This document shows, piece after piece, positions 54,349-63,090 of a stretch of 64,000 bases of DNA. The translations under genes and the position numbers were made by a program. The notes under the pieces were generated by a model. It saw nothing but the letters and a program-made list of their open reading frames with translations. It made no database searches and had not been told where the DNA came from. How positions within the stretch are numbered: position 1 is the stretch's first letter; every line of letters starts with the position of its first letter. The stretch covers positions 1 through 64,000 of the forward strand of contig DJVB01000004.1 of the NCBI GenBank assembly GCA_002440745.1, written 5' to 3'. The DNA comes from Bacteroidales bacterium UBA6267 (lineage in GTDB: Bacteria > Bacteroidota > Bacteroidia > Bacteroidales > UBA1556).

Positions 54349-56766
54349 ATGAATGAACAGGAATTAAACTTGTATTTGGCTGATGTAGAAAAACTTATCG
54401 AACAACTTACTTCTATAAGTGAAGCTATTAACTCAGGTGATTATACCACTCGTCTTGATGTGCGTAGTAAATTCACCTCCTTATGTAATTTAGAGAGAAG
54501 CGTTAACCAAATTATTGAATTCATGGAGTTAAATACCAATATAACTCTAATTGGTGAAAACTCGCTAATGAACGATTTTATATTGGTTTTCAGTGCTTTT
54601 GCAAATCGGGATTTTAGCCGTAAAATCGAAATTTCGGAACGTGGGACTATCCTCGATGCCATAGGTGCCGGCATTAATATGCTCGGAGAGGAATTGGGAA
54701 ATTCTACAGTTTCGAAAAATGAGTTAGAAGTGGAGCGCAATCGCTTGCATCATTCTCAAGAGATTGCCCGCATTGGCGATTGGGAGTATTTTCCCGCTAC
54801 TTCTACGCTCATCTGCTCTCAAATTTTTCTTGATGTTTTGGAATTAAGTGCCTGTGATTACTCGATTATTATCAAAGAATTAGAGGAAAAACTAATCTTT
54901 AATGATGAACAATCTCTGAATATTTTTATAGATAAAATGGTTCAGACAGATGTCAATAACTACGAGTTTTCTTTCATTGCCCGATCAGGAAAAGTGAAGT
55001 ATATCAATAATATCATTAGCCATATTTACGACGATAAAGGTCGGCCAATTGGTTATAAAGGTGTGGTTCAGGATATTACCGAACTTAAAGAATCTCAATT
55101 GCGCTTGAGTTATCAGATTGAATTACAGAAGTTTATTACTGAAATGTCGTCGCTATTTGTTGGCTCTAAGGAAAATATTCGAGCTGTGATAGAAGATGTG
55201 CTGAGTAAATGTAATACGTTCTTTGATGTAGATCGCTCTTATTACTTGCACTTCAATGAGTTGTCGATGAATGGGTTAGTGGTTTATGAAGCTAATACTA
55301 AGTATGTTAACTACGATACCCTGTCGCTATTTGATAAATCTCCTGATCTTTTCGATATCTGTGTTTATACTGTTAAAAATAATGAAGTGATTCAGTATTA
55401 CGATGCTGCTGATGTTGCCATCGAAACCGAAAAAACCATGTTACATCAATCTGCTGTAAAGTCATTTATTACTATTCCGGTTTATGGCGATGAGAAAGGT
55501 TTTGCAATTTATGGCATGGACGTCATTCGTAATCATCGGTCATGGACAGAAGAGGAGATTAATGGATTAAAAATAATTTCGAATATTATATCGGATGCCC
55601 TTCACCGCGATTTTTTTGAAAATAAACTCATTTCAGCTCGTGAAAAGGCTGAAGAAAGCGATCGCTTGAAAACGGCTTTTCTGATGAATATGTCGCATGA
55701 AATCCGAACTCCAATGAATGGAATTTTGGGTTTTCTACCTCTGCTTCAGGAACAAACCTTGGCCGAAGAGGAGCGACATCATTATATCGATATTGTCAAT
55801 CGAAGCGGATTACGGCTTTTAGATACTATTAACGATATTATCGAAATCTCAAGAATTGAAGCCGGTGAGATGGAGCTAAATCTCTCGACTGTGGACATTT
55901 GCGAAACTTTGCAATATCAATATGACTTTTTTACTCCACAGGCCGAAGATAAAGGTTTGAAACTCATTATGAATAACAAACTACTTCCTGAACAGTGTTT
56001 TATTAAAACAGATAAAAACAAAGTAGAGAGTATTCTTACAAATTTGGTGAAAAACGCCATCAAGTTCACGGAGAAAGGTCATGTGGAAATTGAGGCCAAG
56101 ATTAATAAAAACAAGCTCTTTATCTATGTTCGCGACACAGGAATTGGAATTCCACAGTCGCGAATAGATGCCATATTTGAGCGTTTTGTCCAGGCAGATA
56201 TCAAGCTAACTCGCGCACATGAAGGCTCCGGACTCGGCCTTTCCATTGCTAAAGCTTACACCAAAGCCTTAGATGGTACTATCCATGTCGAATCTGAATT
56301 TGGAGTTGGAAGTTGCTTCTGCGTTATATTGCCTTTGGTGGTCACAGAGAAAAACTCCACGTTGGAAGTAAAAGGGGCTGGACCTATTTTGCATGAGGAA
56401 AACCTTAAGAATACAATTCTCATTGCTGAAGACGACCAGATTAGCTTCGAATTTCTAAACATCATTCTTTCGAAGAAAGGTTACGATTTAATCCATGTTG
56501 AAAATGGAGAAGATTGTGTAAAAGCATTTAAGGAGAACCCTCAAATTGCTTTGATTTTGATGGATATAAAAATGCCCGGAATCGACGGTTTAGAAGCAAC
56601 TCGCTTAATTCGTAAATGGGATAAAAACATCCCGATTATTGCTCAAACTGCCCATGCATTTTCCGGTGAACGCGAAAAAGCCTTCATAGCCGGGTGCTCC
56701 GATTATTTGACGAAACCAATTAAACGTGCAGAATTACTCTCAAAAATTTCAGAGTATATCAACTAA
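54349..56766 (+). CDS. Soluble PAS-GAF hybrid histidine kinase
   Basis: A hybrid sensor kinase of 805 aa from this ATG, or 807 aa from a GTG two codons earlier (54343). Residues 1-130 contain two HAMP-like helical segments without a transmembrane helix; PAS (~135-250, RIGDWEYF start) and GAF (~265-430) follow. HisKA has His450 (MSHEIRTPMNG), HATPase_c has NLVKNAIKF, RDTGIGIP and GSGLGLSIAKA, and the C-terminal receiver has phospho-acceptor Asp739 (LILMDIKMPGIDG). It is therefore cytoplasmic, and phosphotransfer can occur internally; a further Hpt or output domain is absent. Its gene follows the oxoamine synthase and STAS-like genes in an operon, so it may report on their product or on cell state. 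Confidence 0.92.
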   Translation: MNEQELNLYLADVEKLIEQLTSISEAINSGDYTTRLDVRSKFTSLCNLERSVNQIIEFMELNTNITLIGENSLMNDFILVFSAFANRDFSRKIEISERGTILDAIGAGINMLGEELGNSTVSKNELEVERNRLHHSQEIARIGDWEYFPATSTLICSQIFLDVLELSACDYSIIIKELEEKLIFNDEQSLNIFIDKMVQTDVNNYEFSFIARSGKVKYINNIISHIYDDKGRPIGYKGVVQDITELKESQLRLSYQIELQKFITEMSSLFVGSKENIRAVIEDVLSKCNTFFDVDRSYYLHFNELSMNGLVVYEANTKYVNYDTLSLFDKSPDLFDICVYTVKNNEVIQYYDAADVAIETEKTMLHQSAVKSFITIPVYGDEKGFAIYGMDVIRNHRSWTEEEINGLKIISNIISDALHRDFFENKLISAREKAEESDRLKTAFLMNMSHEIRTPMNGILGFLPLLQEQTLAEEERHHYIDIVNRSGLRLLDTINDIIEISRIEAGEMELNLSTVDICETLQYQYDFFTPQAEDKGLKLIMNNKLLPEQCFIKTDKNKVESILTNLVKNAIKFTEKGHVEIEAKINKNKLFIYVRDTGIGIPQSRIDAIFERFVQADIKLTRAHEGSGLGLSIAKAYTKALDGTIHVESEFGVGSCFCVILPLVVTEKNSTLEVKGAGPILHEENLKNTILIAEDDQISFEFLNIILSKKGYDLIHVENGEDCVKAFKENPQIALILMDIKMPGIDGLEATRLIRKWDKNIPIIAQTAHAFSGEREKAFIAGCSDYLTKPIKRAELLSKISEYIN

Positions 56767-56879
56767 GGATACATTTTTTTGATATAGAAATATCAATCGA
56801 AAAGATGGTTTAATTAGAATCTGTATCGGTTTTTATATGATAACTTAAATTATTTTTACATTCAATAAACAGTTTTATC

Positions 56880-57527
56880 ATGAAGCCTCCGTTTAAATTC
56901 TATATCTTCGACTTAGATGGCACTTTGTTAAACTCCCTCCCTGACATTGCAAATGCTGTGAATGATGCTTTACTTAAATTTGGATTGCCTGTGCATCAGG
57001 CAGATAAGTACAGATTTTTTGTTGGCAATGGAATTAAGGTTCTTGCCGAACGAGTTTTGCCGGAGACTTTCGATAAAAATCAGTTTCCGCAATTCCTTGC
57101 TGAAGTTGAACGTCTTTATGCCTTAAAGCAAATGGAATTTACCCGTCCCTATCCGGGTGTTTTGCAAATGCTCAAAACTCTCAATCATCATTCAATTCCT
57201 GTTGCCATTTTTTCCAACAAACCCGACAGTTTTACACAAGTTGTCGTCAAACATTTTTTTCCTGACATTGATTTCGTTGAAGTTGCCGGTGCGCAAGAAA
57301 ACCTGCCAAAAAAACCTGACCCGACTATTGTAAATCAGATGATTAAAAAAGTGAATATTCCTAAAGAACAAGTTGCATTCATTGGCGATATGGCCACCGA
57401 TATGAGGACAGCCAAAAATGCCGGTGTATATGCTATTGGGGTTTCTTGGGGTTTCCGCGAAGTTGAAGAATTGATTTCAACAGGTGCCGACCATATCGTT
57501 CACAAGCCGATGGAAATTCTTATCTAA
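56880..57527 (+). CDS. gph: HAD hydrolase, phosphoglycolate phosphatase-like
   Basis: A 215-aa haloacid dehalogenase-type phosphatase. Motif I is FDLDGTLLNS (residues 10-19), motif II is FSNKPDS near residue 110, motif III is the KKPDP Lys, and motif IV is GDMATDMRTAKNAG. The cap domain is of the C1 type seen in phosphoglycolate phosphatases and pyrophosphatase PpaX. Likely substrates are small phosphate esters such as 2-phosphoglycolate; the exact one is uncertain. It lies 10 bp before the histidine kinase gene, and may share its transcript. Confidence 0.86.
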   Translation: MKPPFKFYIFDLDGTLLNSLPDIANAVNDALLKFGLPVHQADKYRFFVGNGIKVLAERVLPETFDKNQFPQFLAEVERLYALKQMEFTRPYPGVLQMLKTLNHHSIPVAIFSNKPDSFTQVVVKHFFPDIDFVEVAGAQENLPKKPDPTIVNQMIKKVNIPKEQVAFIGDMATDMRTAKNAGVYAIGVSWGFREVEELISTGADHIVHKPMEILI

Positions 57528-57537
57528 AATATTTTAA

Positions 57538-58509
57538 ATGTTTATCAAGGTAGCCTTAATTGTATCCACTTTGTTTCAGTTTGGGGCTTTTTTTATAACA
57601 GCTTCGTTAATCCGAAAAACTTTTTTTAATATTTCATGGATAGCTATTTCTTTGGGATTTTTGTTAATGGCTATTCGTCGTTTGATGGAGTTAGTACATT
57701 ATATTCGTAGCGATGTTTCATTTAGTTATCCATTGATATATAATTGGTTAGCGGTTTTTATTTCCATTCTGATTTTTTTAGCTGCAATCTATATTAAACG
57801 TATTTTTAATAAACAATTTAAACTTGAGAAATTGCGTCAAGATAGTGAAAATCAAATTCTTAAGGCTATAATTAAAACGGAGGAAAACGAACGCCAAAAG
57901 TTTGCTGCTGAATTACATGATGGATTAGGCCCTATATTGTCTTCTGTGAAATTGGCTGTTAGTGCATTAGATAAAAATAAAATTGATGGTGAAAAAAATA
58001 TAAAAATCATTGGAAAAACTGAAAATTCAATTGATACAGCTATAAATTCTTTGCGAGAAATATCTAATAGATTGAGCCCGCAAATTTTAAGTAGATATGG
58101 CCTCGAAAAAGCTGTGAGAAGCTTTATTGACGGAATTATTGTAGAAAATAGTATTAAAATTCAGATAAACTCGAATATCCAAAATCTACGCTTTGATTAT
58201 GATATTGAGTTAGTTATTTATCGAATTTTGGGAGAATTATTAAACAACACTCTTAAATATGCCAATGCCACCTCTATCGAAATATCTTTTATTTATAGAA
58301 TGGAATTTTTGGAGGTGATTTATTCCGATGATGGGGTAGGGGTTGATCTTGATAATCTGAATTCAAATGGTCAAGGAATACCCAATCTTAAGTCAAGAGT
58401 AAAACCTTTTTCTGCATTATTGGATATGAAATCATCAAGAGGAAAAGGTTTTTTTGTTAAAGTTGTTTTTCCTGTGAATATTGGTAGTGCGGAAAATATT
58501 GAGTTATGA
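57538..58509 (+). CDS. NarL-type sensor histidine kinase
   Basis: A 323-aa membrane kinase. About three transmembrane helices occupy residues 1-85 (MFIKVALIVSTLFQFGAFFI, then ISWIAISLGFLLM and WLAVFISILIFLAAIYI). The HisKA_3 dimerisation domain carries His127 (AELHDGLGPILSSVK), and a HATPase_c domain follows (LGELLNNTLKYANAT, YSDDGVGV). There is no large extracellular sensor, so the signal may be membrane-borne or sensed by the helices. The stop overlaps the response regulator start by 4 bp (ATGA), so they form a pair. Confidence 0.92.
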   Translation: MFIKVALIVSTLFQFGAFFITASLIRKTFFNISWIAISLGFLLMAIRRLMELVHYIRSDVSFSYPLIYNWLAVFISILIFLAAIYIKRIFNKQFKLEKLRQDSENQILKAIIKTEENERQKFAAELHDGLGPILSSVKLAVSALDKNKIDGEKNIKIIGKTENSIDTAINSLREISNRLSPQILSRYGLEKAVRSFIDGIIVENSIKIQINSNIQNLRFDYDIELVIYRILGELLNNTLKYANATSIEISFIYRMEFLEVIYSDDGVGVDLDNLNSNGQGIPNLKSRVKPFSALLDMKSSRGKGFFVKVVFPVNIGSAENIEL

Positions 58510-59141
58510 TACATTTAATTATCGTTGATGATCACAAGTTATTTAGAGAAGGACTTTTCTTTTTGTTAGAAAACTCAGGATTACCAATCACGATTCGTGA
58601 GGCTTCTGGTGCATCTGAAATGTTTGCTCTTATTGCCAATCAGAAACCTGATATTGTTTTTATGGATATTGAAATGGCTGAGATGAATGGTATTGATGCA
58701 ACAAAAATTTTATTAAATCAATATCCTGAAATTCGAGTTTTAGGTTTGTCCATGTATTGTGACGAATATTATTATTCCGAGATGATTAATGCCGGTGCAG
58801 TTGGTTTTTTAATGAAAAATTCGTCATTCGAACAAGTAAAGCATGCTATCATGGAGGTGATGGAAGGAAATAACTATTTCTCCCCCGAAATATTGAACCA
58901 GCTTGTATCTAACTTACGTCATAACCAGTCTATAATAGGAAATGCCGAACTTACCTCCCGTGAATTGGAAGTGTTGGTTTTAATTTGTGAGGGTTTATCA
59001 AATTATCAAATTGCTGACCGTCTTTTTTTAAGCAAACGTACAATTGATAAACATAGAGAGAATATCCTGCTGAAAACCAATTCCAAAAACACTGCCGAGT
59101 TAGTTGTATATGCCATACGTAACCGAATTTTCAATATTTAA
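58506..59141 (+). CDS. LuxR/NarL family response regulator
   Basis: A 211-aa DNA-binding response regulator. The receiver has Asp10/Asp11 (IIVDDHKLF), phospho-acceptor Asp54 (FMDIEMAEMNG) and a conserved Lys in the LMKNSS loop. The C-terminal HTH is of LuxR type (ELTSRELEVLVLICEGLSN.QIADRLFLSKRTIDKHRENIL). It is the partner of the kinase whose gene overlaps by 4 bp. It may control the phosphate transporter encoded ~95 bp downstream, but that is only an inference from position. Confidence 0.95.
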   Translation: MIHLIIVDDHKLFREGLFFLLENSGLPITIREASGASEMFALIANQKPDIVFMDIEMAEMNGIDATKILLNQYPEIRVLGLSMYCDEYYYSEMINAGAVGFLMKNSSFEQVKHAIMEVMEGNNYFSPEILNQLVSNLRHNQSIIGNAELTSRELEVLVLICEGLSNYQIADRLFLSKRTIDKHRENILLKTNSKNTAELVVYAIRNRIFNI

Positions 59142-59213
59142 ATTGCGTCTTTAAACGTATTCAATTTTACGCGTTTTAGCTTATTTGCATTCACTTTAAT
59201 GGTAATAATTTTG

Positions 59214-59234
59214 ATTTTAATTTAAAATTAAAAT
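59214..59234 (+). other. 21-bp AT palindrome at the PiT start codon
   Basis: ATTTTAATTT, A, AAATTAAAAT is a perfect palindrome one base before the PiT ATG at 59236. It could be a weak hairpin that gates ribosome entry or an operator site. It is AT only, so chance in an AT-rich spacer is also possible. Confidence 0.4.
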
Positions 59235-59235
59235 T

Positions 59236-60261
59236 ATGCTAATACCTTTTATTGTCCCTTTTTTGATTGCAATGTTTCTTGCAATCAATATGGGAGGAAG
59301 CGGAACTGCTCCTTCCTTTTCTGCTGCGTATGGAGCTAATATTATTAAGAAAAGCTTGATTCCTGGGCTGTTTGGAACTGCCGTTTTTGCAGGAGCTATC
59401 CTTGGAGGCGAACAGACTGCTAAAACTATGGGCAAAGGATTGCTGGCGCCAGAGTTTATGACTTTCGAAATAGTGTCTATTATCTTGTTTTCTGTTGCAG
59501 TTTCTCTGCTAATTGCCAATCTTTTCGGAATACCTCAATCCACTAGCCAGGCTACGGTAATGGCAGTAATTGCTCCTGCAGTTTATTATGATTCACTCAA
59601 TTCTTCAAAGCTTCTATGCGAAGTAATCCCTACTTGGTTTATAACTCCAATCGCATCATTTATATTGGCTTTTCTAATAGGAAAATATATTTATAAACCA
59701 TTAAGAAGAAGGGGTTATACTATTTCAAAAAAAATAAACGATAGTTATGTGCTTAAGGGTTTGATTATACTGATGTCATTATACGTTGCTTTTTCAATTG
59801 GAACTAATAATGTAGCCAATGCAGTTGGCCCACTTGCTACGATGGCTGCAAACGAATTGGCTATTGAGGATGGTTATTTCATTCATATTATGATTTTGGC
59901 GACTCTGATTATTGCACCAAGTTTTGGTATTGGATCATCATTTTTTGGCCATAAGGTAGTTCGAAATACAGGGAAGGAAATTGTTCTTTTTGGCCGTATC
60001 GAAGCGGTGATTATAGCATTTATTTCTGCAAGTCTTTTGCTTTCTGCTTCACTCATTAAAGGTATTCCAACATCTTTAGTTCAGTTAAACGTTGCTGCGA
60101 TAATCGGTATTGGTGTTGCAAAATTAGGTTTTAAGAATATTTTTCGTAAAACAGAAGTCAATAAGTTTTTTATTATGTGGATTGTTGCTCCGGCTATTTC
60201 CTTTTCATTATCGCTTTTGCTGACTTATCTTGCAGATATATATGGAGTTGTGAATTTCTGA
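59236..60261 (+). CDS. PiT family inorganic phosphate transporter
   Basis: A 341-aa polytopic inner-membrane transporter of the PiT family (about nine to ten helices) that moves phosphate with a cation. The duplicated PiT signature is visible: NMGGSGTAPSFSAAYGA in the N-terminal half and IGTNNVANAVGPLATMAANEL in the C-terminal half, plus the FGIPQSTSQATV and GIPTSLVQLNVAAIIGIG repeats. Some family members carry sulfate instead. The two halves are shorter than in Escherichia coli PitA, as is usual for this group. It lies 3 bp before the porin-like gene. Confidence 0.9.
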   Translation: MLIPFIVPFLIAMFLAINMGGSGTAPSFSAAYGANIIKKSLIPGLFGTAVFAGAILGGEQTAKTMGKGLLAPEFMTFEIVSIILFSVAVSLLIANLFGIPQSTSQATVMAVIAPAVYYDSLNSSKLLCEVIPTWFITPIASFILAFLIGKYIYKPLRRRGYTISKKINDSYVLKGLIILMSLYVAFSIGTNNVANAVGPLATMAANELAIEDGYFIHIMILATLIIAPSFGIGSSFFGHKVVRNTGKEIVLFGRIEAVIIAFISASLLLSASLIKGIPTSLVQLNVAAIIGIGVAKLGFKNIFRKTEVNKFFIMWIVAPAISFSLSLLLTYLADIYGVVNF

Positions 60262-60264
60262 TTT

Positions 60265-61539
60265 ATGATGAAGGTTTTATTTTTCACTTTGTTGATTCAG
60301 GTTTTAATAAGCTTTTCCTTTGCTTTTGGACAAAAATCTTCTACATGGATTAATGGCGAAATTCGCTGTCGATTTATAGCTGATGATGGATATAAGTGTT
60401 TACATTCAGAAAATCAAAGGGTTATGTCCTATTTTTCACAACGTACTCGAATAAATTTGTCCAAAGCTGCAGGCGAATGGCAAGGTTTTATTTCGTTGCA
60501 AGATATCCGTTTTTGGGGAGACGACAATCTTGTAAGTTCCTCAGGTTCATTTGGAAATTCATCAGCAATAAATCTGCATCAAGCTTGGGTTTCGTATAAC
60601 CATGATTCAAATTTTAATTTGAAGATTGGTAGGCAAGTTTGGCAATACGATGACCAGCGAATTTTTTCCGGTCGTAATTGGAATGATTATCAGCTAACTT
60701 ACGATGGAATATTATTCAATTTATTTGTAAATAAGCTTGTTTTAAACTTTGGTTTTTCATGGAATGCCGAGTCTCCTGAATCTTATAATGTTTCATTGAA
60801 AAAATTCAAAACAGTTGATTTTATGAGAGTCGAGTATATTATGCCCAATTCTTCTCTATCAACCATTGGAGCTTATTCTGCAGGTTTTTGTTCCGACACT
60901 TCAGAAGTTTTATTTCATGTAGAAACCTTTGGGTTGAATTATAAGTTCGAATATCGATTATTTTCAGGGCGGGTTAATAATTACTTTCAATCAACAGCCA
61001 AAAATGGCATTAAAACTTATAGTTATTGCTCTTCTTTTCTACTTGGTTGGAAAATAAGAAAACTGGAACTTAATCTATCGGGAGGCTTTGATTGTCTTTC
61101 TGGAGAAAAAAATACTTTGGATAGAATGGATTTGGGAAAATATAATTTGCTTTATGGTAGAAGACATTCGTACTATGGCTATTTAGACTATTTCAACAAT
61201 TTGCCTGATGAAGGGCTATGTGATTTATATATTCAGATTGTAAAATCTTATAAATCAAAAAATTCAATTGAAGTTGCTCTTCATTATTTTTTTCTGAATC
61301 AAATTCATTCTCCAGGAAACTTGAACCCTAATGCTTGTGGAAAACGTATTGGTCCAGAATTGGATTTTTTACTTAATCGTAAGGTTAATTCAATAGTTGA
61401 AATATCATGGGGTTATTCGATTTTAAAACCTACTGATATTCTTTATGATATTAAAAATCAAATTGTTGATGACAAAAAAATTCAACAATACATGTATGTA
61501 ATATTGAGTTATAAGCCAGAGTTTTTTCGAGAAAACTAA
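60265..61539 (+). CDS. Outer-membrane porin-like protein (alginate-export type)
   Basis: A 424-aa exported protein with a signal peptide (VLISFSFAFGQ) and many alternating amphipathic strands that fit a large beta-barrel. Motifs such as LHQAWVSYNH, KIGRQVWQYDDQRIFSGRNW and a barrel rich in Tyr/Phe resemble the alginate-export/porin superfamily. Its start is 3 bp after the PiT gene, so it may let phosphate or another anion through the outer membrane; that pairing is inference. The last 4 bp overlap the convergent comM gene. Confidence 0.75.
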   Translation: MMKVLFFTLLIQVLISFSFAFGQKSSTWINGEIRCRFIADDGYKCLHSENQRVMSYFSQRTRINLSKAAGEWQGFISLQDIRFWGDDNLVSSSGSFGNSSAINLHQAWVSYNHDSNFNLKIGRQVWQYDDQRIFSGRNWNDYQLTYDGILFNLFVNKLVLNFGFSWNAESPESYNVSLKKFKTVDFMRVEYIMPNSSLSTIGAYSAGFCSDTSEVLFHVETFGLNYKFEYRLFSGRVNNYFQSTAKNGIKTYSYCSSFLLGWKIRKLELNLSGGFDCLSGEKNTLDRMDLGKYNLLYGRRHSYYGYLDYFNNLPDEGLCDLYIQIVKSYKSKNSIEVALHYFFLNQIHSPGNLNPNACGKRIGPELDFLLNRKVNSIVEISWGYSILKPTDILYDIKNQIVDDKKIQQYMYVILSYKPEFFREN

Positions 61540-63074
61540 TCCCCCCAACTGTCTCTGTCGAGGCTGCGATAGTTGATAGCTTCGGCGAGATGCTCATTAC
61601 TAATATTTGGACTTGCCTCCAAGTCGGCAATGGTTCGGGCCACTTTCAAAATTCGGTCGTAGGCTCGCGCTGAAAGTCCTAATCGCTCCATGGCATTTTT
61701 CAATAATTCTCTACCTTCAGCACTCACATCGCAATACTTATTTAAAAGCTTTGTGCTCATGTGGGCATTATTATAAATTCCTTTTTCTTCTGCAAACCGG
61801 TCTTGTTGAATCTGACGGGCTTTGATTACTCGTTCCCTAACAACAGTGCTGGGCTCCGATTTTTGAATTTTCGACAATTCGCTAAAAGGTACAGGAGTAA
61901 CTTCAATATGAATGTCGATGCGGTCGAGTAGGGGGCCGGAAATTTTGTTAAGGTATTTTCGAACTATTCCCGCAGCACATACGCATGCTTTTTCGGGGTG
62001 ATTATAATAACCGCAAGGGCATGGATTCATGGCGGCAATCAGCATAAAACTTGCAGGATAGTCAACCGTAAATTTGGCCCTTGAGATTGTAATCATCCGG
62101 TTTTCAATAGGTTGACGCATAACCTCAAGCACTGTGCGTTTAAACTCCGGTAGTTCGTCCAAAAACAAAACGCCATTATGCGCTAAGGAAATCTCGCCGG
62201 GTTGTGGATAAGTCCCGCCGCCAACTAAGGCCACATCGCTGATAGTATGATGAGGAGCGCGAAATGGACGAACGGAAATCAGAGAATCTTTGGCTCCCAT
62301 CAAACCACTTACCGAATGAATTTTCGTTGTTTCTAAGGCTTCATGAAGGTTTAGAGGAGGAAGGATAGATGGTAACCGCTTGGCTAACATGGTTTTTCCG
62401 GCACCGGGAGGCCCAATCATTATCACATTATGACCGCCGGCTGCAGCTATTTCTAAGGCGCGTTTGATGTTTTCTTGTCCTTTAACATCTTCAAAATCAA
62501 ATTCGTAATCCTCTAATCTCGAGAAAAATTCTTCCCGAGTATTTAAATGAAATAGTGGTAATTCATGGTTTCCTTCAAAAAAATCAATAACTTCTTTAAT
62601 CGTATTTGCGCCATATACATTTAAATTGTTTACAATTGCCGCCTCATTAGCATTGTCCATTGGAACAATTAATCCTTTGAATCCGTTTTTACGAGCTTCG
62701 ATAGCTATGGGAAGCGTGCCTTTAATCGGCATGATGCTTCCATCCAAAGAAAGCTCTCCCATAATCATATAATCTTCAATATCAGTAGATTGTATTTGCT
62801 CAGAAGCGGCTAATATGCCCATTGCAATCGGAAGGTCGTAACTCGAACCTTCTTTGCGAATATCTGCCGGTGCCATATTTATGGTAATTTTCTTTCCGGG
62901 CCATTTATAACCGATGTTTTCTAAGGCGGCCTCAATTCGCTGCCTGCTTTCTTTTACTGCATTATCGGGCAAACCCACCAAGTTATAATTAACGCCAATA
63001 GCCATATTTACCTCCATGGTTATTTTTATGGCGTCAATTCCATGCAATGTGGCTCCGTAAGTTTTAACAAGCAT
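61536..63074 (-). CDS. comM: YifB/ComM family Mg-chelatase-like AAA+ ATPase
   Basis: A 512-aa AAA+ protein. Residues 1-165 are the ChlI-like N-terminal domain (NMAPADIRKEGSSYDLPIA, GELSLDGSI). The ATPase core has P-loop GPPGAGKTM, FRAPHHTISDVALVGGG and the Walker B stretch FLDELPEF; a zinc-ribbon-like CPCGYYNHPEKACVC motif and the C-terminal Mg_chelatase_C domain follow (RAYDRILKVARTIADLE). In Vibrio and Haemophilus, ComM acts as a helicase in the branch migration of transformed DNA. It lies 16 bp downstream of dnaX, in one transcript. Confidence 0.96.
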   Translation of the reverse strand: MLVKTYGATLHGIDAIKITMEVNMAIGVNYNLVGLPDNAVKESRQRIEAALENIGYKWPGKKITINMAPADIRKEGSSYDLPIAMGILAASEQIQSTDIEDYMIMGELSLDGSIMPIKGTLPIAIEARKNGFKGLIVPMDNANEAAIVNNLNVYGANTIKEVIDFFEGNHELPLFHLNTREEFFSRLEDYEFDFEDVKGQENIKRALEIAAAGGHNVIMIGPPGAGKTMLAKRLPSILPPLNLHEALETTKIHSVSGLMGAKDSLISVRPFRAPHHTISDVALVGGGTYPQPGEISLAHNGVLFLDELPEFKRTVLEVMRQPIENRMITISRAKFTVDYPASFMLIAAMNPCPCGYYNHPEKACVCAAGIVRKYLNKISGPLLDRIDIHIEVTPVPFSELSKIQKSEPSTVVRERVIKARQIQQDRFAEEKGIYNNAHMSTKLLNKYCDVSAEGRELLKNAMERLGLSARAYDRILKVARTIADLEASPNISNEHLAEAINYRSLDRDSWGD

Positions 63075-63090
63075 AATTATATTGTTTTAT

